A stretch of 64,000 bases of DNA from Acidiphilium iwatense (lineage in GTDB: Bacteria; Pseudomonadota; Alphaproteobacteria; Acetobacterales; Acetobacteraceae): positions 79,329 to 143,328 of the forward strand of contig NZ_JAKGBZ010000004.1 in NCBI RefSeq assembly GCF_021556475.1, in the 5' to 3' direction. Both the position numbers and the translations under genes were made by a program. Below the pieces are notes generated by a model. It had not been told where the DNA came from. It made no database searches and worked only from the letters and a program-made list of their open reading frames with translations. Of the stretch, positions 52,422-64,000 are shown piece after piece (position 1 is the stretch's first letter; every line of letters starts with the position of its first letter).

Positions 52422-54308
52422 ATGCTCTCGTCGATCCGCAAACTGCTGGACAACTGGCTGGTCCGCGCGTTCTTCATCGTGCTGGTCCTGGTGTTCATCT
52501 TCTGGGGCGTTTCCAACGTCGTCACCATGATCGGCTCGAACAGCGCGGTCGCGACCGTCGCCGGCCATCCGATCGAGGCGAGCGTCATCAGCCGCGACTA
52601 TCAGCGCCAGGTCACCGCCTATGCCGAGCGGCACGGCGGCCACGAGCCGAGCCAGGGGATTCGCCGCCTGTTCGCGGGCAGCGCGCTCGGCCAGGCGATC
52701 GACCGGGCGACCATGGCGCTGGAAGCCAGGCGGCTCGGCGTGACGGCACCGCCTTCGGCCTTGCGCCAGCAGATTTTCGCGATGACCGTGTTCGACGGGC
52801 CGAACGGCAAGTTCGACAAGGCGACCTTCAATCAGGTGCTCGCCGCGCACGGCCTCACGCCCGGCCTGTTCATGGCCGATATCGCGCGCAGCCTGAATGC
52901 GAACCAGATCGTGCAGGCGATCACCGCCGGCGTCGTGGCGCCCAAGCCGATGGTCCGGCAGGTCTTCGACTATGTCGGCCAGGAGCGGACGATCCAGTAC
53001 GTCCAGCTTCCCTTCGCCGCGGCAACGACGCCATCCCCGCCCGCCGATTCGGTGCTGCGCCGCTACTGGCGCAACCATCCCGGCCGGTTCTCGACGCCGG
53101 CGATGCGCACGATCCGGGCGGTGATATTGTCGCCCGCCCTGATCGCCGCCGATCAGCCCGTGACCAAGGCCGAAATCGCCGCCGAATATGCGTCCGAGAA
53201 ATTCAAGTTCAGCACCACAGCGACCAGGACCGTCGAGATCATCACCGCCGAGGATGCGACAAGTGCCGCTTCTCTCGCCGGTCAATGGAAAAAAGGCGCC
53301 GACTGGACCACGATGAAGCAGGCGGCGGCAGCGGCGACGGCGACCGCCGTGACCTTCAAGGACGCGCAACCCGACCAGTTCCCGTCCGGCCGGCTCGCCA
53401 AGGCGGTGTTCGCTGCCAAGCAAGGCGAAGTTGCCGCGCCGGTGACCGGCGCGCTGGGAACCTATGTGTTCAAGGTGGTCAAGGCCAATCCGGGCGGTGC
53501 CGCACCGCTGTCCCAGGTAGCACCGCGGATCAAGGCGCAGCTCCAGTTGCGCCGCGCGCGCCACGTGGTGAACGCGTCGGTCACCAAGCTGCAGGACGCG
53601 CTGGCCGGCGATACGCCGCTGAACAAGCTGCCCGGCGATCTGCATCTGGTCGCCGTCGAGGGCACGCTCGATGCGCAGGGCATGGCCGAAACAGGCAAGC
53701 CGGCGCCGATTCCCGGCCCGGCCGCTTTGCGCAAGGCGATCATCGCCGCCGCCTTCACCGCGCCGCAGGGTGCGCAGCCGCAGGCCAAGACTGGCCCTGG
53801 CGACAGTTATTACGCCGTCTCGGTCGAAAAGATCATTCCGCCGGCATTGAAGCCCTTCGACACGATCAAGTCCGAAATTCTCGCCGACTGGACCGGCGCC
53901 CAGGTGAAGCGCCAGGAGGAGGTTGCGGCGGCGCAACTGCTCGCGGCGGTGAAGGGCGGCAAGAGCTTCGATGCCGCCGCCAATGCCGCCGGCCAGCCGG
54001 TCACCACCAGCACGCCGATGACCCGCACGAAACCGGCCGCCGGGGTGCCCGCCAAGCTGCTGCCGATCATTTTCACGCTCAAGCCGGGTGAACCCACCAT
54101 GGTGGAAACCGCGCGGGAATTCATCGTCGGCACGGTGACGGCGATTACCGAGCCCAAGCCGGGCGGCGATCCGGCGATCGAGAGCCGCATTCAGGCCGCG
54201 CTGGACCAGGCGATGCAGACCAACGTACTGCAAAGCTACGCGACCGTGCTGCGCAGCCGCTACCATGTCGGCATCAACGCCAAGATGCTGCACCAGATCA
54301 GCGATTGA
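52422..54308 (+). CDS. ppiD: Periplasmic folding chaperone/peptidyl-prolyl isomerase PpiD-like
   Basis: The protein has 628 aa. An N-terminal cytoplasmic stub and one membrane helix (AFFIVLVLVFIFWGVSNVV) precede a SurA_N-like chaperone domain and a degenerate parvulin domain (FPSGRLAKAVFAAKQGEVAAP, GTYVFKVVKAN). It is anchored to the inner membrane and assists newly exported proteins. It heads an operon with trpE. Confidence 0.9.
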   Translation: MLSSIRKLLDNWLVRAFFIVLVLVFIFWGVSNVVTMIGSNSAVATVAGHPIEASVISRDYQRQVTAYAERHGGHEPSQGIRRLFAGSALGQAIDRATMALEARRLGVTAPPSALRQQIFAMTVFDGPNGKFDKATFNQVLAAHGLTPGLFMADIARSLNANQIVQAITAGVVAPKPMVRQVFDYVGQERTIQYVQLPFAAATTPSPPADSVLRRYWRNHPGRFSTPAMRTIRAVILSPALIAADQPVTKAEIAAEYASEKFKFSTTATRTVEIITAEDATSAASLAGQWKKGADWTTMKQAAAAATATAVTFKDAQPDQFPSGRLAKAVFAAKQGEVAAPVTGALGTYVFKVVKANPGGAAPLSQVAPRIKAQLQLRRARHVVNASVTKLQDALAGDTPLNKLPGDLHLVAVEGTLDAQGMAETGKPAPIPGPAALRKAIIAAAFTAPQGAQPQAKTGPGDSYYAVSVEKIIPPALKPFDTIKSEILADWTGAQVKRQEEVAAAQLLAAVKGGKSFDAAANAAGQPVTTSTPMTRTKPAAGVPAKLLPIIFTLKPGEPTMVETAREFIVGTVTAITEPKPGGDPAIESRIQAALDQAMQTNVLQSYATVLRSRYHVGINAKMLHQISD

Positions 54309-54318
54309 GGACGCAACC

Positions 54319-55839
54319 ATGAACGCCGCCTCCACGGACCAGCAGGACGCGTTTCGCGCCGCCTATGAAGCCGGGCGTGGTGCGCTGGTCTGGCGGGTCG
54401 CGGCGGCGGATCTGACCACCCCGGTCGCGGCGTTCCTCAAGCTCGCCCACGGCATGCCGCATTCCTTTTTGCTCGAAAGCGTGGAAGGCGGTGCGGCGCG
54501 CGGCCGCTATTCCGTGATCGGGTTCGCGCCGGACCTGCTCTGGCGCTGCGACGACGGCGCGGTGAGCATCAACCGCGACGCCGCGACCGATGTTGACGCC
54601 TTCGCCCCCGACGGCCAGGCCGCCTTCGACAGTCTGCGCGCGCTGATCGCGGAAACCAGGCTCGAACTGCCCGAGCACCTGCCGCCGATGACCGGCGGCC
54701 TGGTCGGATATCTCGGCTACGACATGGTCCGGCTGATGGAGCGCCTGCCCGCGCTGAAACCCGACGTTCTCGATATCCCTGACGCCGTGCTGATGCGCCC
54801 CGGAATGTTCGCGATCTTCGATTCGGTGAATGACGAAATCACCCTCGCCGCCCCCTCCTATCCCCGTGCGGATGTTTCGGCCGACGACGCGTATCGCGCG
54901 GCGATCGCCCGGATCGAAGCCGCCGAGGCGGCGCTCGACCGGCCGACCCCGCAAATGGTCGGTTCGGCGGTGCCGGCCGGGGCGCCGCGGTCGAACATGA
55001 CCGAGCAGCAGTTCAAGGCGATGGTCCTGCGCGGCAAGGAGTATATCGCGGCGGGCGACGTGTTCCAGGTGGTGCCCAGCCAGCGCTTCGCCCAGCCATT
55101 CACCTTGCCGCCTTTCGCGTTCTATCGTTCGCTGCGGCGGATCAATCCCGCGCCCTTTCTGTTCTTTCTCGATTTCGGCGGCTTTCAGGCGGTGGGATCG
55201 AGCCCGGAAATCCTGGTCCGGCTGCGCGACGGTACCGTCACCATTCGCCCGCTTGCCGGCACGCGCAAGCGCGGCGCCAGCCGCGCCGAGGACCTGGCGC
55301 TCGAGACCGAATTGCTGGAAGACCCGAAAGAGCGCGCCGAGCATCTGATGCTGCTCGACCTCGCGCGCAACGATGTCGGCCGGGTCGCGGCCATCGGGTC
55401 GGTGAAAGTGACCGAGAGCTTCGCGATCGAGCGATTCTCCCACGTGATGCACATCTCCTCGAATGTCGAAGGCCGGATCCGCAAGACCGCCGACGCGCTG
55501 GACGCCCTGATCGCGGGGTTCCCTGCCGGCACGCTGTCCGGCGCGCCGAAGGTCCGCGCGATGGAAATCATCGAGGAATTCGAACCTTCGAGACGCGGAC
55601 TCTATGGCGGCTGTATCGGCTATTTCGCGGCAAACGGCACGATGGATACCTGCATCGCGCTGCGCACCGCGCTGATCAAGGACGAAACCCTCTACGTCCA
55701 GGCCGGGGTGGGCGTCGTTGCCGATTCCGACCCCGATGCCGAATATGCCGAAAGCCTGCAGAAAGCCCGTGCCCTGTTCCGCGCCGCCGAGGAGGCGGTG
55801 CATTACGTCAGCACCAATGCGGGCGCGGTCGTGTCATGA
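54319..55839 (+). CDS. trpE: Anthranilate synthase component I
   Basis: The protein has 506 aa from ATG 54319, with GAGGA upstream. The tryptophan-sensing region is visible as [10 protein letters not shown]; the chorismate-binding domain has [17 protein letters not shown] and [14 protein letters not shown]. It converts chorismate to anthranilate with the amidotransferase encoded next. It starts 10 bp after ppiD and overlaps trpGD (ATGA). No leader peptide or attenuator is visible. Confidence 0.96.
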   Translation: MNAASTDQQDAFRAAYEAGRGALVWRVAAADLTTPVAAFLKLAHGMPHSFLLESVEGGAARGRYSVIGFAPDLLWRCDDGAVSINRDAATDVDAFAPDGQAAFDSLRALIAETRLELPEHLPPMTGGLVGYLGYDMVRLMERLPALKPDVLDIPDAVLMRPGMFAIFDSVNDEITLAAPSYPRADVSADDAYRAAIARIEAAEAALDRPTPQMVGSAVPAGAPRSNMTEQQFKAMVLRGKEYIAAGDVFQVVPSQRFAQPFTLPPFAFYRSLRRINPAPFLFFLDFGGFQAVGSSPEILVRLRDGTVTIRPLAGTRKRGASRAEDLALETELLEDPKERAEHLMLLDLARNDVGRVAAIGSVKVTESFAIERFSHVMHISSNVEGRIRKTADALDALIAGFPAGTLSGAPKVRAMEIIEEFEPSRRGLYGGCIGYFAANGTMDTCIALRTALIKDETLYVQAGVGVVADSDPDAEYAESLQKARALFRAAEEAVHYVSTNAGAVVS

Positions 55840-57461
55840 TTCTTCTGATCGACAATTACGACAGCTTCACCTTCAATCTCGTCCATTTCTTCGGCGATCT
55901 CGACGCCGATTGCGTGGTGCGCCGGAACGACACGCTGACGCCGGCGGAAGCACTTGCAATGAAGCCGGAGGCGATCGTTCTCTCGCCTGGGCCCTGCACA
56001 CCGAACGAGGCCGGCATCTGCCTCGACCTGATCCGCGACGCGGCGGGCAAGGTGCCGATCCTTGGCGTCTGCCTCGGCCATCAGGCGATCGGCCAAGCCT
56101 TCGGCGGCATTGTCGGGCGGGCGCCGATGCCGATGCACGGCAAGCTTTCGCCGATCCGCCATAAGGGCAGCGACGTTTTCGCCGGATTGCCCGACCCGTT
56201 CGAGGCGACACGCTATCATTCGCTGATCGTCGATCGCGAGAGCCTGCCGGAAACACTGATCCCCACCGCCTTCACCGATGACGGGCTGGTGATGGGGCTG
56301 CGCCACCGCGATCTGCCGATCTACGGCGTGCAGTTTCACCCAGAAAGCATCGCGACCGCGCATGGCCACACGCTGCTGCGCAATTTCCTCGGGCTGGTGC
56401 GCGGCCATAACGAAGGGCCGGCGGATATTCTCGCCGACCTCAAGCCGGTGCTTGACCGGCTGGCGCGCGGCGAAACCCTGTCGGTAGAGATGGCCGAGGC
56501 CGCGTTCGGCGCGATCATCGACGGGCGCTCGAACGATGCGCAGATCGCCGGGATGCTGATGGCGATGCGGGTCCGGCGCGAGACCGTTGCCGAACTCACC
56601 GGCGCGGTGCGCGCGATGCGGGCGCGGATGCGCACCATCGCAGCCCCGCCGGACGCGATCGATGTCTGCGGCACCGGCGGCGACGGCGTCGGCACGCTGA
56701 ACATTTCGACCGCCGTGACCTTCGTGCTCGCCGGTCTCGGCGTGCCGGTGGCGAAGCACGGCAACCGGGCCTTGTCGTCGCGCGCGGGAGCGGCGGATGT
56801 GCTGACCGCGCTCGGCGTGCGGGTCGAACCGGAATTCGAGCGCCTGCCGGAAATTTTGCGCGAGGCCGGCTGCGTGTTCCTCCACGCGCCGCGCCATCAT
56901 GCCGGACTGCGCGACGCCGCCGCCGCGCGGATCGCGCTCGGCACCCGCACGGTGTTCAATCTGCTCGGGCCGATGGCGAATCCGGCGCGCGTGCGCCGGC
57001 AACTGATCGGCGTGTTCGATCCGGTTTGGGCAAGGCCGATGGCGGAAACCCTCGCCCAACTCGGCACCGAGCGGGCGATGATCGTTCACGGCGGCGGGCT
57101 CGACGAACTCACCCTCGCCGGCAAAAGCAGCATCGTCTCGCTCGATCGCGGCAATATCACGGAATTCACCGTCACCCCGGAAGACGCCGGGCTCGCGCGC
57201 GCACCGCTGTCGGCGATCATCGGCGGCGATGCATCCCACAACGCCGCTGCCTTGCGTGCCCTGCTCGATGGTGCTTCAGGGGCCTATCGGGACGCCGTGC
57301 TGCTCAATGCCGCCGCCGCCCTGATCGTCGCCGGCCGGACTGAGGATTTTCGCGCGGGCGCTGCCCTCGCGGCAAAATCCATCGATTCCGGCGCGGCGCG
57401 CGGCGCGCTCGACCGGCTGAAGCGCGCGAGCGCCGAGACAACCCCAGCCATGGCATGCTGA
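55836..57461 (+). CDS. trpGD: Fused TrpG-TrpD: anthranilate synthase amidotransferase and anthranilate phosphoribosyltransferase
   Basis: The protein has 541 aa. Residues 1-195 are the TrpG glutaminase ([11 protein letters not shown], nucleophile in [14 protein letters not shown] triad). Residues about 205-541 are TrpD ([43 protein letters not shown]). The frame is continuous with no internal stop. The fusion supplies ammonia to TrpE and performs the next step, like enterobacterial TrpD; many alphaproteobacteria keep the two separate. It overlaps trpC by one base. Confidence 0.96.
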   Translation: MILLIDNYDSFTFNLVHFFGDLDADCVVRRNDTLTPAEALAMKPEAIVLSPGPCTPNEAGICLDLIRDAAGKVPILGVCLGHQAIGQAFGGIVGRAPMPMHGKLSPIRHKGSDVFAGLPDPFEATRYHSLIVDRESLPETLIPTAFTDDGLVMGLRHRDLPIYGVQFHPESIATAHGHTLLRNFLGLVRGHNEGPADILADLKPVLDRLARGETLSVEMAEAAFGAIIDGRSNDAQIAGMLMAMRVRRETVAELTGAVRAMRARMRTIAAPPDAIDVCGTGGDGVGTLNISTAVTFVLAGLGVPVAKHGNRALSSRAGAADVLTALGVRVEPEFERLPEILREAGCVFLHAPRHHAGLRDAAAARIALGTRTVFNLLGPMANPARVRRQLIGVFDPVWARPMAETLAQLGTERAMIVHGGGLDELTLAGKSSIVSLDRGNITEFTVTPEDAGLARAPLSAIIGGDASHNAAALRALLDGASGAYRDAVLLNAAAALIVAGRTEDFRAGAALAAKSIDSGAARGALDRLKRASAETTPAMAC

Positions 57462-58276
57462 TGAACGATACCGCCAACCGCTCCGATATCCTGCAGGGCA
57501 TCTGCGCCGACACGCTCAGGGAGGTCGGCCGCCGCAAAGCGGCGGAAAGCCTGGAGGAGATTCGCGCGCGCGCCGCCGACGCCCCGCCGCCCCGCGGCTT
57601 CGCCCGCGCGCTGATGGATGCCGCAGCCTCGGGCCGGACCGGGCTGATCGCCGAGATCAAGAAGGCATCGCCCTCGGCGGGGCTGATCCGGCCCGATTTC
57701 GACCCGGCGACGATCGCCCGCGCCTATGCCGAGGGCGGCGCGGTGTGCCTGTCGGTGCTGACCGACGCGCCGCATTTCCAGGGCTCGTCCGCGCATCTCG
57801 CCGCCGCGCGGGACGCGGTGGACCTGCCGGTGCTGCGCAAGGACTTCATTCTCGATTCCTGGCAGATTTACGAAAGCCGGGTGATGGGGGCCGATTGCAT
57901 CCTGCTCATCATGGCAGCCCTCGGCGACGAAAAAGCCCGCGCCTTCGAGGAATTGGCCAATGCGCTCGACATGGACGTTCTGGTCGAGGTGCATGACGAG
58001 GCCGAACTCGAGCGCGCGCTCGGGCTGCGGGCGCGGCTCATCGGCATCAACAATCGCAACCTGAAAACCATGGTCACCGATATCGGCGTTTCCGAGCGCA
58101 TGGCGCCGCAGATTCCGCCGGAGCGTTTCGTCGTTGCCGAAAGCGGGATTCGCGATTTCGCCGATATCGAGCGGCTGAAAGCCGCCGGCGTGCAGGGCAT
58201 CCTGGTCGGCGAAAGCCTGATGCGGCAGGCGGATATCACCGCGGCGACCCGCGCGCTGCTCGGCCTCGGCGCATGA
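57461..58276 (+). CDS. trpC: Indole-3-glycerol phosphate synthase
   Basis: The protein has 271 aa. The TIM-barrel signature is [20 protein letters not shown], with [17 protein letters not shown] and VVAESGI. It closes the indole ring in tryptophan synthesis. ATG 57461 overlaps the trpGD stop; ATG 57455 is an alternative. It overlaps moaC by ATGA. Confidence 0.96.
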   Translation: MNDTANRSDILQGICADTLREVGRRKAAESLEEIRARAADAPPPRGFARALMDAAASGRTGLIAEIKKASPSAGLIRPDFDPATIARAYAEGGAVCLSVLTDAPHFQGSSAHLAAARDAVDLPVLRKDFILDSWQIYESRVMGADCILLIMAALGDEKARAFEELANALDMDVLVEVHDEAELERALGLRARLIGINNRNLKTMVTDIGVSERMAPQIPPERFVVAESGIRDFADIERLKAAGVQGILVGESLMRQADITAATRALLGLGA

Positions 58277-58746
58277 GCCTGACCCATCTCGACGAGACAG
58301 GTGCTGCGCGCATGGTCGATGTTTCGGCCAAGGACGCGACCGTGCGGGAGGCCAAAGCCGCCTGCCATGTCGCGATGCGGGCGGAAACCCTGGCGCTGGT
58401 CGTCGCGGGAACCGCCAGGAAGGGCGACGTGCTGGCCACGGCGCGGATCGCCGGCATCATGGCGGCGAAGCGCACCGCTGATCTCATTCCGCTCTGCCAT
58501 CCTCTGGCGATTTCGGCGGTCGCGGTCGATCTCGCGCCCGACCCGGCGCTGCCCGGTATTCGGATTGTCGCGACGGTGCGGACCACCGGGCCAACGGGTG
58601 TCGAGATGGAAGCGCTGACCGCCGCCTCGGTCGCGGCACTGACCATCTACGACATGCTGAAAGCCGCCGACCGGTCCATGCGGATCGACAATCTCCGGGT
58701 GATCCGCAAATCCGGCGGCAAATCCGGCGATTTCGAGCAGGATTAG
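58273..58746 (+). CDS. moaC: Cyclic pyranopterin monophosphate synthase
   Basis: The protein has 157 aa. [12 protein letters not shown] and [21 protein letters not shown] are the MoaC active-site regions. It acts with MoaA in the first step of molybdenum cofactor synthesis. It is translationally coupled to trpC and followed by moeA, as in many alphaproteobacteria. Confidence 0.96.
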   Translation: MSLTHLDETGAARMVDVSAKDATVREAKAACHVAMRAETLALVVAGTARKGDVLATARIAGIMAAKRTADLIPLCHPLAISAVAVDLAPDPALPGIRIVATVRTTGPTGVEMEALTAASVAALTIYDMLKAADRSMRIDNLRVIRKSGGKSGDFEQD

Positions 58747-58758
58747 GGACACACCCTG

Positions 58759-59964
58759 ATGCTCAGCGTCGCCGAAGCCCGTGCGCGGATCGTCGGGAGC
58801 CTGCAACCGACCGGTGCGGAAATCGTCGCGCTGGCCGAAGCCTCGGGCCGGGTTCTCGCCGCACCTGTCGTCGCCCGGCTTGCCCAGCCGCCGCATGACG
58901 TTTCGGCGATGGACGGGTTTGCGCTTCGCGCCGCCGATGGTGCGGTGGGAGCACGGTTGCGCGTGATCGGCGCGGCACCGGCGGGACATCCGTTCGGCGG
59001 CGCAATCGGCCCCGGCGAGGCGGTTCATGTTTTCACCGGCAGCGTGATGCCCGAGGGCGCCGATGCGGTGACCGCACAGGAAGATGCCGTGTCCGACGAC
59101 ACATCGATCACGTTGCACGAAGCAGTGCGCGCGGGACGGCATATTCGCCGCAAGGGCCAGGATTTTCACGAAGGCGAAACCCTGCTCGAAATCGGACGGC
59201 GCCTCACCGCCCGCGATATCGGCCTCGCAGCCGCCGCCAACCATCCCTGGCTTGCGGTGCATCGTCGCCCGGTGATTGCGGTGCTGGCGACCGGTGACGA
59301 AATCGCCATGCCCGGAGAAACAATCCCGCCGGGCGGCATCGTCAGTTCCAATTCCCACGCGCTCGCCGCCTTCATCCGTGCCCGCGGCGGCGTGCCGATC
59401 ATTCTGCCGATCGCCGCCGATGACCGGGCTGTCATCGCCGCCACCGCCGAGGCGGCGTCGCGCGCCGACCTGCTGGTCACCACCGGCGGAGCGAGCGTGG
59501 GTACGCATGATCTGGTGCAGACGGGGCTGGGCGAACGCGGCCTTGAAGTCGATTTCTGGAAAATCGCGATGCGGCCGGGCAAGCCCCTGATGTTCGGCCA
59601 TCTCGGCGCGCTGCCGGTTTTGGGCGTGCCCGGCAATCCGGTCTCATCCCTGGTGTGCGGGCTGTTGTTCCTGAAACCGGCGATCGAACGCCTGTCCGGC
59701 CTGCCGGGCGACGCGCCGCCAAGCGAACCGGCGCGCTGCACCGCCGCACTTCCCGCCAACGATCATCGCGCCGATCATCTGCGCGCGACCCTCGCGCGCA
59801 GCGCAGATGGTGTTTGGGACGTGACCCCGTTTCCGGTTCAGGATTCCTCGATGCTGCAACGCCTCGCCTTGGCCGATGCGCTTCTGCTTCGTGCCCCGAA
59901 CGCGCCGGCCGAAGCAGAAGGTGCGATGGTCCAGGTCATCCGCCTTGCGGAAAACGGGTTATAG
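58759..59964 (+). CDS. moeA: Molybdopterin molybdenumtransferase
   Basis: The protein has 401 aa with MoeA motifs: VSAMDGFALRAADG, VLATGDEI, SNSHALAAFI, TTGGASVGTHD and GVPGNPVSSLV. It inserts molybdenum into adenylated molybdopterin. It ends the operon that starts at ppiD. The next gene is convergent with a 1-bp gap. Confidence 0.95.
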   Translation: MLSVAEARARIVGSLQPTGAEIVALAEASGRVLAAPVVARLAQPPHDVSAMDGFALRAADGAVGARLRVIGAAPAGHPFGGAIGPGEAVHVFTGSVMPEGADAVTAQEDAVSDDTSITLHEAVRAGRHIRRKGQDFHEGETLLEIGRRLTARDIGLAAAANHPWLAVHRRPVIAVLATGDEIAMPGETIPPGGIVSSNSHALAAFIRARGGVPIILPIAADDRAVIAATAEAASRADLLVTTGGASVGTHDLVQTGLGERGLEVDFWKIAMRPGKPLMFGHLGALPVLGVPGNPVSSLVCGLLFLKPAIERLSGLPGDAPPSEPARCTAALPANDHRADHLRATLARSADGVWDVTPFPVQDSSMLQRLALADALLLRAPNAPAEAEGAMVQVIRLAENGL

Positions 59965-59965
59965 G

Positions 59966-60364
59966 CTAACCCGCAAGCCCCGCGAGAAGCAGCACAGCCA
60001 CGATGAACTGGGCGGCGTTCACGAATACCGAAAGCCGGTGATCTCGGTTGAATTGAATCTTGTTTCCGGCCTCGCGCAGCGCGTTCAGATGCGGAATCCA
60101 GCCGAGCCAGAGCCAGACGGTCACCGCCGCGATCAAGCAGGCGACCAGCGCGTACCACGGCTTGCCGCGCAGCCCGAGGCCGATCGCGGCGACCACGGAG
60201 GTGACGATCATATAGAGATAATAACGCGGGAACGCGGCGCGGATGAACGGACCGGCGACATCCGGCGTCAGCTTGCCGAACATCAGCGGCGCCATCACCG
60301 CGCCGAAGAACAGCATCCCGCCGGCCAGGGCGGCGAGGCCCATGACGGCGAGGATGTTGCCCAT
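59966..60364 (-). CDS. DUF4149-type integral membrane protein
   Basis: The protein has 132 aa with four hydrophobic helices. FFGAVMAPLMFGKL and the AGPFIRAAFPRYYLYMI segment match the DUF4149/TMEM205-like family. No catalytic residues are evident and the function is unknown. It starts 11 bp after the ahcY stop on the same strand, so the two are probably co-transcribed. Confidence 0.75.
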   Translation of the reverse strand: MGNILAVMGLAALAGGMLFFGAVMAPLMFGKLTPDVAGPFIRAAFPRYYLYMIVTSVVAAIGLGLRGKPWYALVACLIAAVTVWLWLGWIPHLNALREAGNKIQFNRDHRLSVFVNAAQFIVAVLLLAGLAG

Positions 60365-60375
60365 CTGCGGCGTTC

Positions 60376-61698
<1,323 letters not shown>

Positions 61699-61839
61699 CG
61701 AATGTCTCTCCGTCTGATTCGGGGCCGGTATAGGGGATGGCGAGGCGATTGCAAAACCGCAAACCCTCGAATCGCCACGCGTGAGCACCGGAAGCGGAGA
61801 CACCCGCGTCGAATGGCCTCCGGAGTAGAGTTTACCCGC

Positions 61840-63114
61840 TCAGGTGTTCATTGCCTCGAAGAAATCGTTATTGGTCTTGCTGTATTTCAGCTTGTCGAGC
61901 AGGAAGTCCATTGCCTCGGACGGTCCCATCGGGTTCAAAATGCGGCGCAGCACCCACATTTTCGACAGGGTGCCCTTCTCGACCAGCAATTCCTCCTTGC
62001 GGGTGCCCGATTTGGTGATGTCGATCGAGGGGAAGGTGCGCTTGTCGGACAGTTTGCGGTCGAGAATGATCTCGGAGTTGCCGGTGCCCTTGAACTCCTC
62101 GAAAATCACTTCGTCCATGCGCGATCCGGTGTCGATCAGCGCGGTCGCGATGATGGTGAGCGAACCGCCCTCCTCGATGTTGCGCGCCGCACCAAAGAAG
62201 CGCTTGGGCTTCTGCAGCGCATTGGCATCGACACCGCCGGTCAGCACCTTGCCCGACGACGGCACCACGGTGTTGTAGGCGCGCGCGAGGCGGGTGATGC
62301 TGTCGAGCAGAATAACCACGTCGCGCTTGTGCTCGACCAGCCGCTTGGCCTTTTCCAGCACCATTTCGGTCACCTGGACATGGCGGGTCGCCGGTTCGTC
62401 GAAGGTGGAAGCGACAACCTCGCCCTTCACGGTGCGGGCCATGTCGGTCACTTCCTCGGGCCGTTCGTCGATCAGCAGAACGATCAGGAAGGCTTCCGGG
62501 TGGTTGTTGGAAATCGAGGTGGCGATGCTTTGCAGCATCACGGTCTTGCCGGTGCGCGGCGGTGCGACGATCAGCGCGCGCTGACCTTTGCCGATCGGCG
62601 CGATCAGGTCGATCACCCGTGGCGTATAGTCTTTCTGCGCCCCTTTGACGGGCAGTTCGGCGACCTCGACCTCCATTTTCAGCCGGTCTGTCGGGTAGAG
62701 CGGGGTGAGGTTGTCGAAATTGATGCGATGGCGCACCGCTTCCGGGTCCTCGAAATTGATCGTCTCCACCTTGAGCAGCGAAAAATAGCGCTCGCCGTCC
62801 TTCGGCGCGCGAATCTCGCCGGCCACGGTATCGCCGGTGCGCAGGCCGAAACGGCGCATCTGCGCGGGCGAGACATAGATGTCGTCCGGGCCGGGAAGAT
62901 AGTTGCTCTCCGGGCTGCGCAGGAAGCCGAATCCGTCGGGCAGCATTTCCAGCGTGCCGTCGCCATGGATCGCCTGATCGTTCTCGGCATAGGCTTTGAG
63001 GATGGCAAACATCATGTCCTGCTTGCGCAGCGAGGACGCGTTCTCGACCTGCAATTCCTCGGCGAGGTTGAGCAGGTCGGTGGGGGTTTTGGCCTTGAGT
63101 TCGGCGAGATTCAT
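61840..63114 (-). CDS. rho: Transcription termination factor Rho
   Basis: The protein has 424 aa. The N-terminal helical domain ([20 protein letters not shown]) and RNA-binding cold-shock-like domain ([20 protein letters not shown]) precede the hexameric ATPase with P-loop [11 protein letters not shown] and Walker [17 protein letters not shown]. It releases RNA polymerase at rho-dependent terminators. It stands alone; the 63115-63336 interval upstream is the divergent promoter region. Confidence 0.97.
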   Translation of the reverse strand: MNLAELKAKTPTDLLNLAEELQVENASSLRKQDMMFAILKAYAENDQAIHGDGTLEMLPDGFGFLRSPESNYLPGPDDIYVSPAQMRRFGLRTGDTVAGEIRAPKDGERYFSLLKVETINFEDPEAVRHRINFDNLTPLYPTDRLKMEVEVAELPVKGAQKDYTPRVIDLIAPIGKGQRALIVAPPRTGKTVMLQSIATSISNNHPEAFLIVLLIDERPEEVTDMARTVKGEVVASTFDEPATRHVQVTEMVLEKAKRLVEHKRDVVILLDSITRLARAYNTVVPSSGKVLTGGVDANALQKPKRFFGAARNIEEGGSLTIIATALIDTGSRMDEVIFEEFKGTGNSEIILDRKLSDKRTFPSIDITKSGTRKEELLVEKGTLSKMWVLRRILNPMGPSEAMDFLLDKLKYSKTNNDFFEAMNT

Positions 63115-63336
63115 GAAAAATCCGGGATTCGGGGCGCGGCGTGGAGAAATGCGGCCGGGCGTGTGAGACAGGACATCGGGGAGTTGCGCCCGGCGAAACG
63201 ATGCGGGCGGGTCGGCGGGCGTGTGTGTCCCGCGCCTGCCTCACATGGCGCATCGGCGCCGCAAGGTCAATGGCAGGCGGGAAATCGCTTCCAGGGCATG
63301 GTTCTGCCCTATATGATACGTCAGATGGAGCGGACC

Positions 63337-63783
63337 ATGAGCAATTCGACTCTCTACGAACAGGATTTCTACGCCTGGGCCAACGAGCAGGCCGAGCTTC
63401 TCCGCGCCGGCAAGCTCTCCGAGGCTGACATCGCGCACATCGCCGAGGAGATCGAGAGCATGGGGAAATCCGAGAAGCGCGAGCTGGTCAACCGTCTCGC
63501 GGTTCTGCTCACGCATCTGCTGAAATGGCAGTTTCAGCCCGGATTACGCGGCAATAGTTGGCGCCTCTCCATCGAGGAGCAACGTGAACGCCTGAGCGAT
63601 CATCTCTCCGACAATCCAAGCCTGAAGGCCACTCTCACCGAGTCCATCGCTTCCGGGTACCGTTTGGCGCGGATCGGAGCCACGCGCGAGACCGGACTGG
63701 ATCGTGAGACCTTCCCCACCGCGTGCCCGTGGTCGTTCGATCAGATGACGGCGGATGATTTCTGGCCCGGCGCGGCGTCATGA
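63337..63783 (+). CDS. DUF29 family protein
   Basis: The protein has 148 aa. It starts TLYEQDFYAWANEQAELLR, with DIAHIAEEIESMGKSEKREL and LKWQFQPGLRGNSWRLSIEEQ, the DUF29 signature of alphaproteobacteria and cyanobacteria. The function is unknown. An in-frame ATG 12 nt upstream (63325) is an alternative start. Confidence 0.9.
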   Translation: MSNSTLYEQDFYAWANEQAELLRAGKLSEADIAHIAEEIESMGKSEKRELVNRLAVLLTHLLKWQFQPGLRGNSWRLSIEEQRERLSDHLSDNPSLKATLTESIASGYRLARIGATRETGLDRETFPTACPWSFDQMTADDFWPGAAS

Positions 63784-63820
63784 CCGCAACCCTCCTGCAC
63801 AACTCGCTTGTAGTGGACTT

Positions 63821-63876
63821 ATACCAAGCTTGATGGTTTGCGGCTCGAATACCAAGCTTGATGGTTTGCGGCTCGA
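63821..63876 (+). repeat. Perfect 28-bp tandem duplication
   Basis: Two identical 28-bp units stand head to tail at 63821-63848 and 63849-63876, each beginning ATACCAAGCTTG and ending GCGGCTCGA. They follow the DUF29 gene in otherwise non-coding sequence. The remaining 63877-64000 shows no recognisable gene apart from a short minus-strand frame running off the edge (stop at 63947), which is too short to judge. Confidence 0.8.
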
Positions 63877-64000
63877 AGGGGATTGAACAAAACCGCTCTG
63901 CGGTAGTGATTTCCGGCTGATTTTGCGGCGCCGTTGATGGCGCACTTCACGCGACGGTCTCCTGTCTGAGAAGTTTGGGTTGCCATCCCAACCTCAGCAG

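Noticed and set aside
54309..54318. Trp attenuator or leader peptide before trpE
   Set aside because: Only 10 bp separate ppiD and trpE, which leaves no room for a leader; the genes appear to form one operon.
61699..61839. SAH or SAM riboswitch before ahcY
   Set aside because: The 141-bp leader region was read on the minus strand and the conserved riboswitch core was not seen. A covariance-model search would settle it.
63947..64000. Partial minus-strand gene at the window edge
   Set aside because: Only 17 codons are visible with no recognisable motif; it is too short to support a call.

Overview
The window looks like a GC-rich alphaproteobacterial chromosome, most likely Acetobacteraceae/Rhodospirillales (Acidiphilium/Acidocella-like). 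This is inferred from protein style, from the kdsA-pyrG-secG-tpiA-ppiD-trp-moaC-moeA gene order, and from intergenic palindromes. About the first 38 kb is accessory DNA; the remainder is mostly core metabolism.

Region 1 (1-22230) is a polymorphic-toxin locus. A secreted SpvB/FG-GAP protein and a secreted Rhs/YD-repeat protein overlap by ATGA. The Rhs protein ends in a Gly-rich tip followed by a small membrane protein that is a candidate immunity protein. Two further displaced toxin-tip/immunity pairs follow (13452-14349 and 21012-21805). Each pair is preceded by an apparently identical 6,616-bp element (6891-13506 and 14451-21066, period 7,560 bp). The element encodes a small DNA-binding-like protein, a MazF/antitoxin pair, an XRE repressor with a palindromic operator, a CHC2-Toprim primase fused to an ATPase, and an XerC/D-like tyrosine recombinase. 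It also carries two phased iteron-like arrays of 12-bp and 11-bp units. It looks like a self-replicating or integrative element that carries or separates Rhs tip cassettes. An IS5-type remnant ends the region.

Region 2 (22233-29701) encodes much of a type II secretion system: GspI, J, L, M, C/N-like, D and K, a divergent prepilin peptidase, and GspG. No gspE or gspF is present in the window.

Region 3 (29864-38040) starts with decayed relaxase and IS3 transposase fragments. It continues with two converging operons: scpA-tniA-tniB-tniQ on the plus strand and scpB-tyrosine recombinase-unknown on the minus strand. A perfect 9-bp inverted repeat around a 7-bp spacer lies just upstream of the recombinase and is a candidate recombination site. 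A condensin-type ScpAB pair built around a Tni/Tn7-like transposition module is the second candidate unusual system.

Region 4 (38122-63783) is housekeeping: a D-Ala-D-Ala carboxypeptidase, a VOC protein, a membrane GH17 protein, a CoA-binding protein, an SPFH protein, serB, miaA, ilvB-ilvH, an OmpA-like lipoprotein, kdsA, pyrG, secG, tpiA, ppiD, trpE, a fused trpGD, trpC, moaC, moeA, a DUF4149 protein, ahcY, rho and a DUF29 protein. A small AT-rich nuclease-like gene interrupts kdsA-pyrG. No rRNA, tRNA or CRISPR array was recognised.
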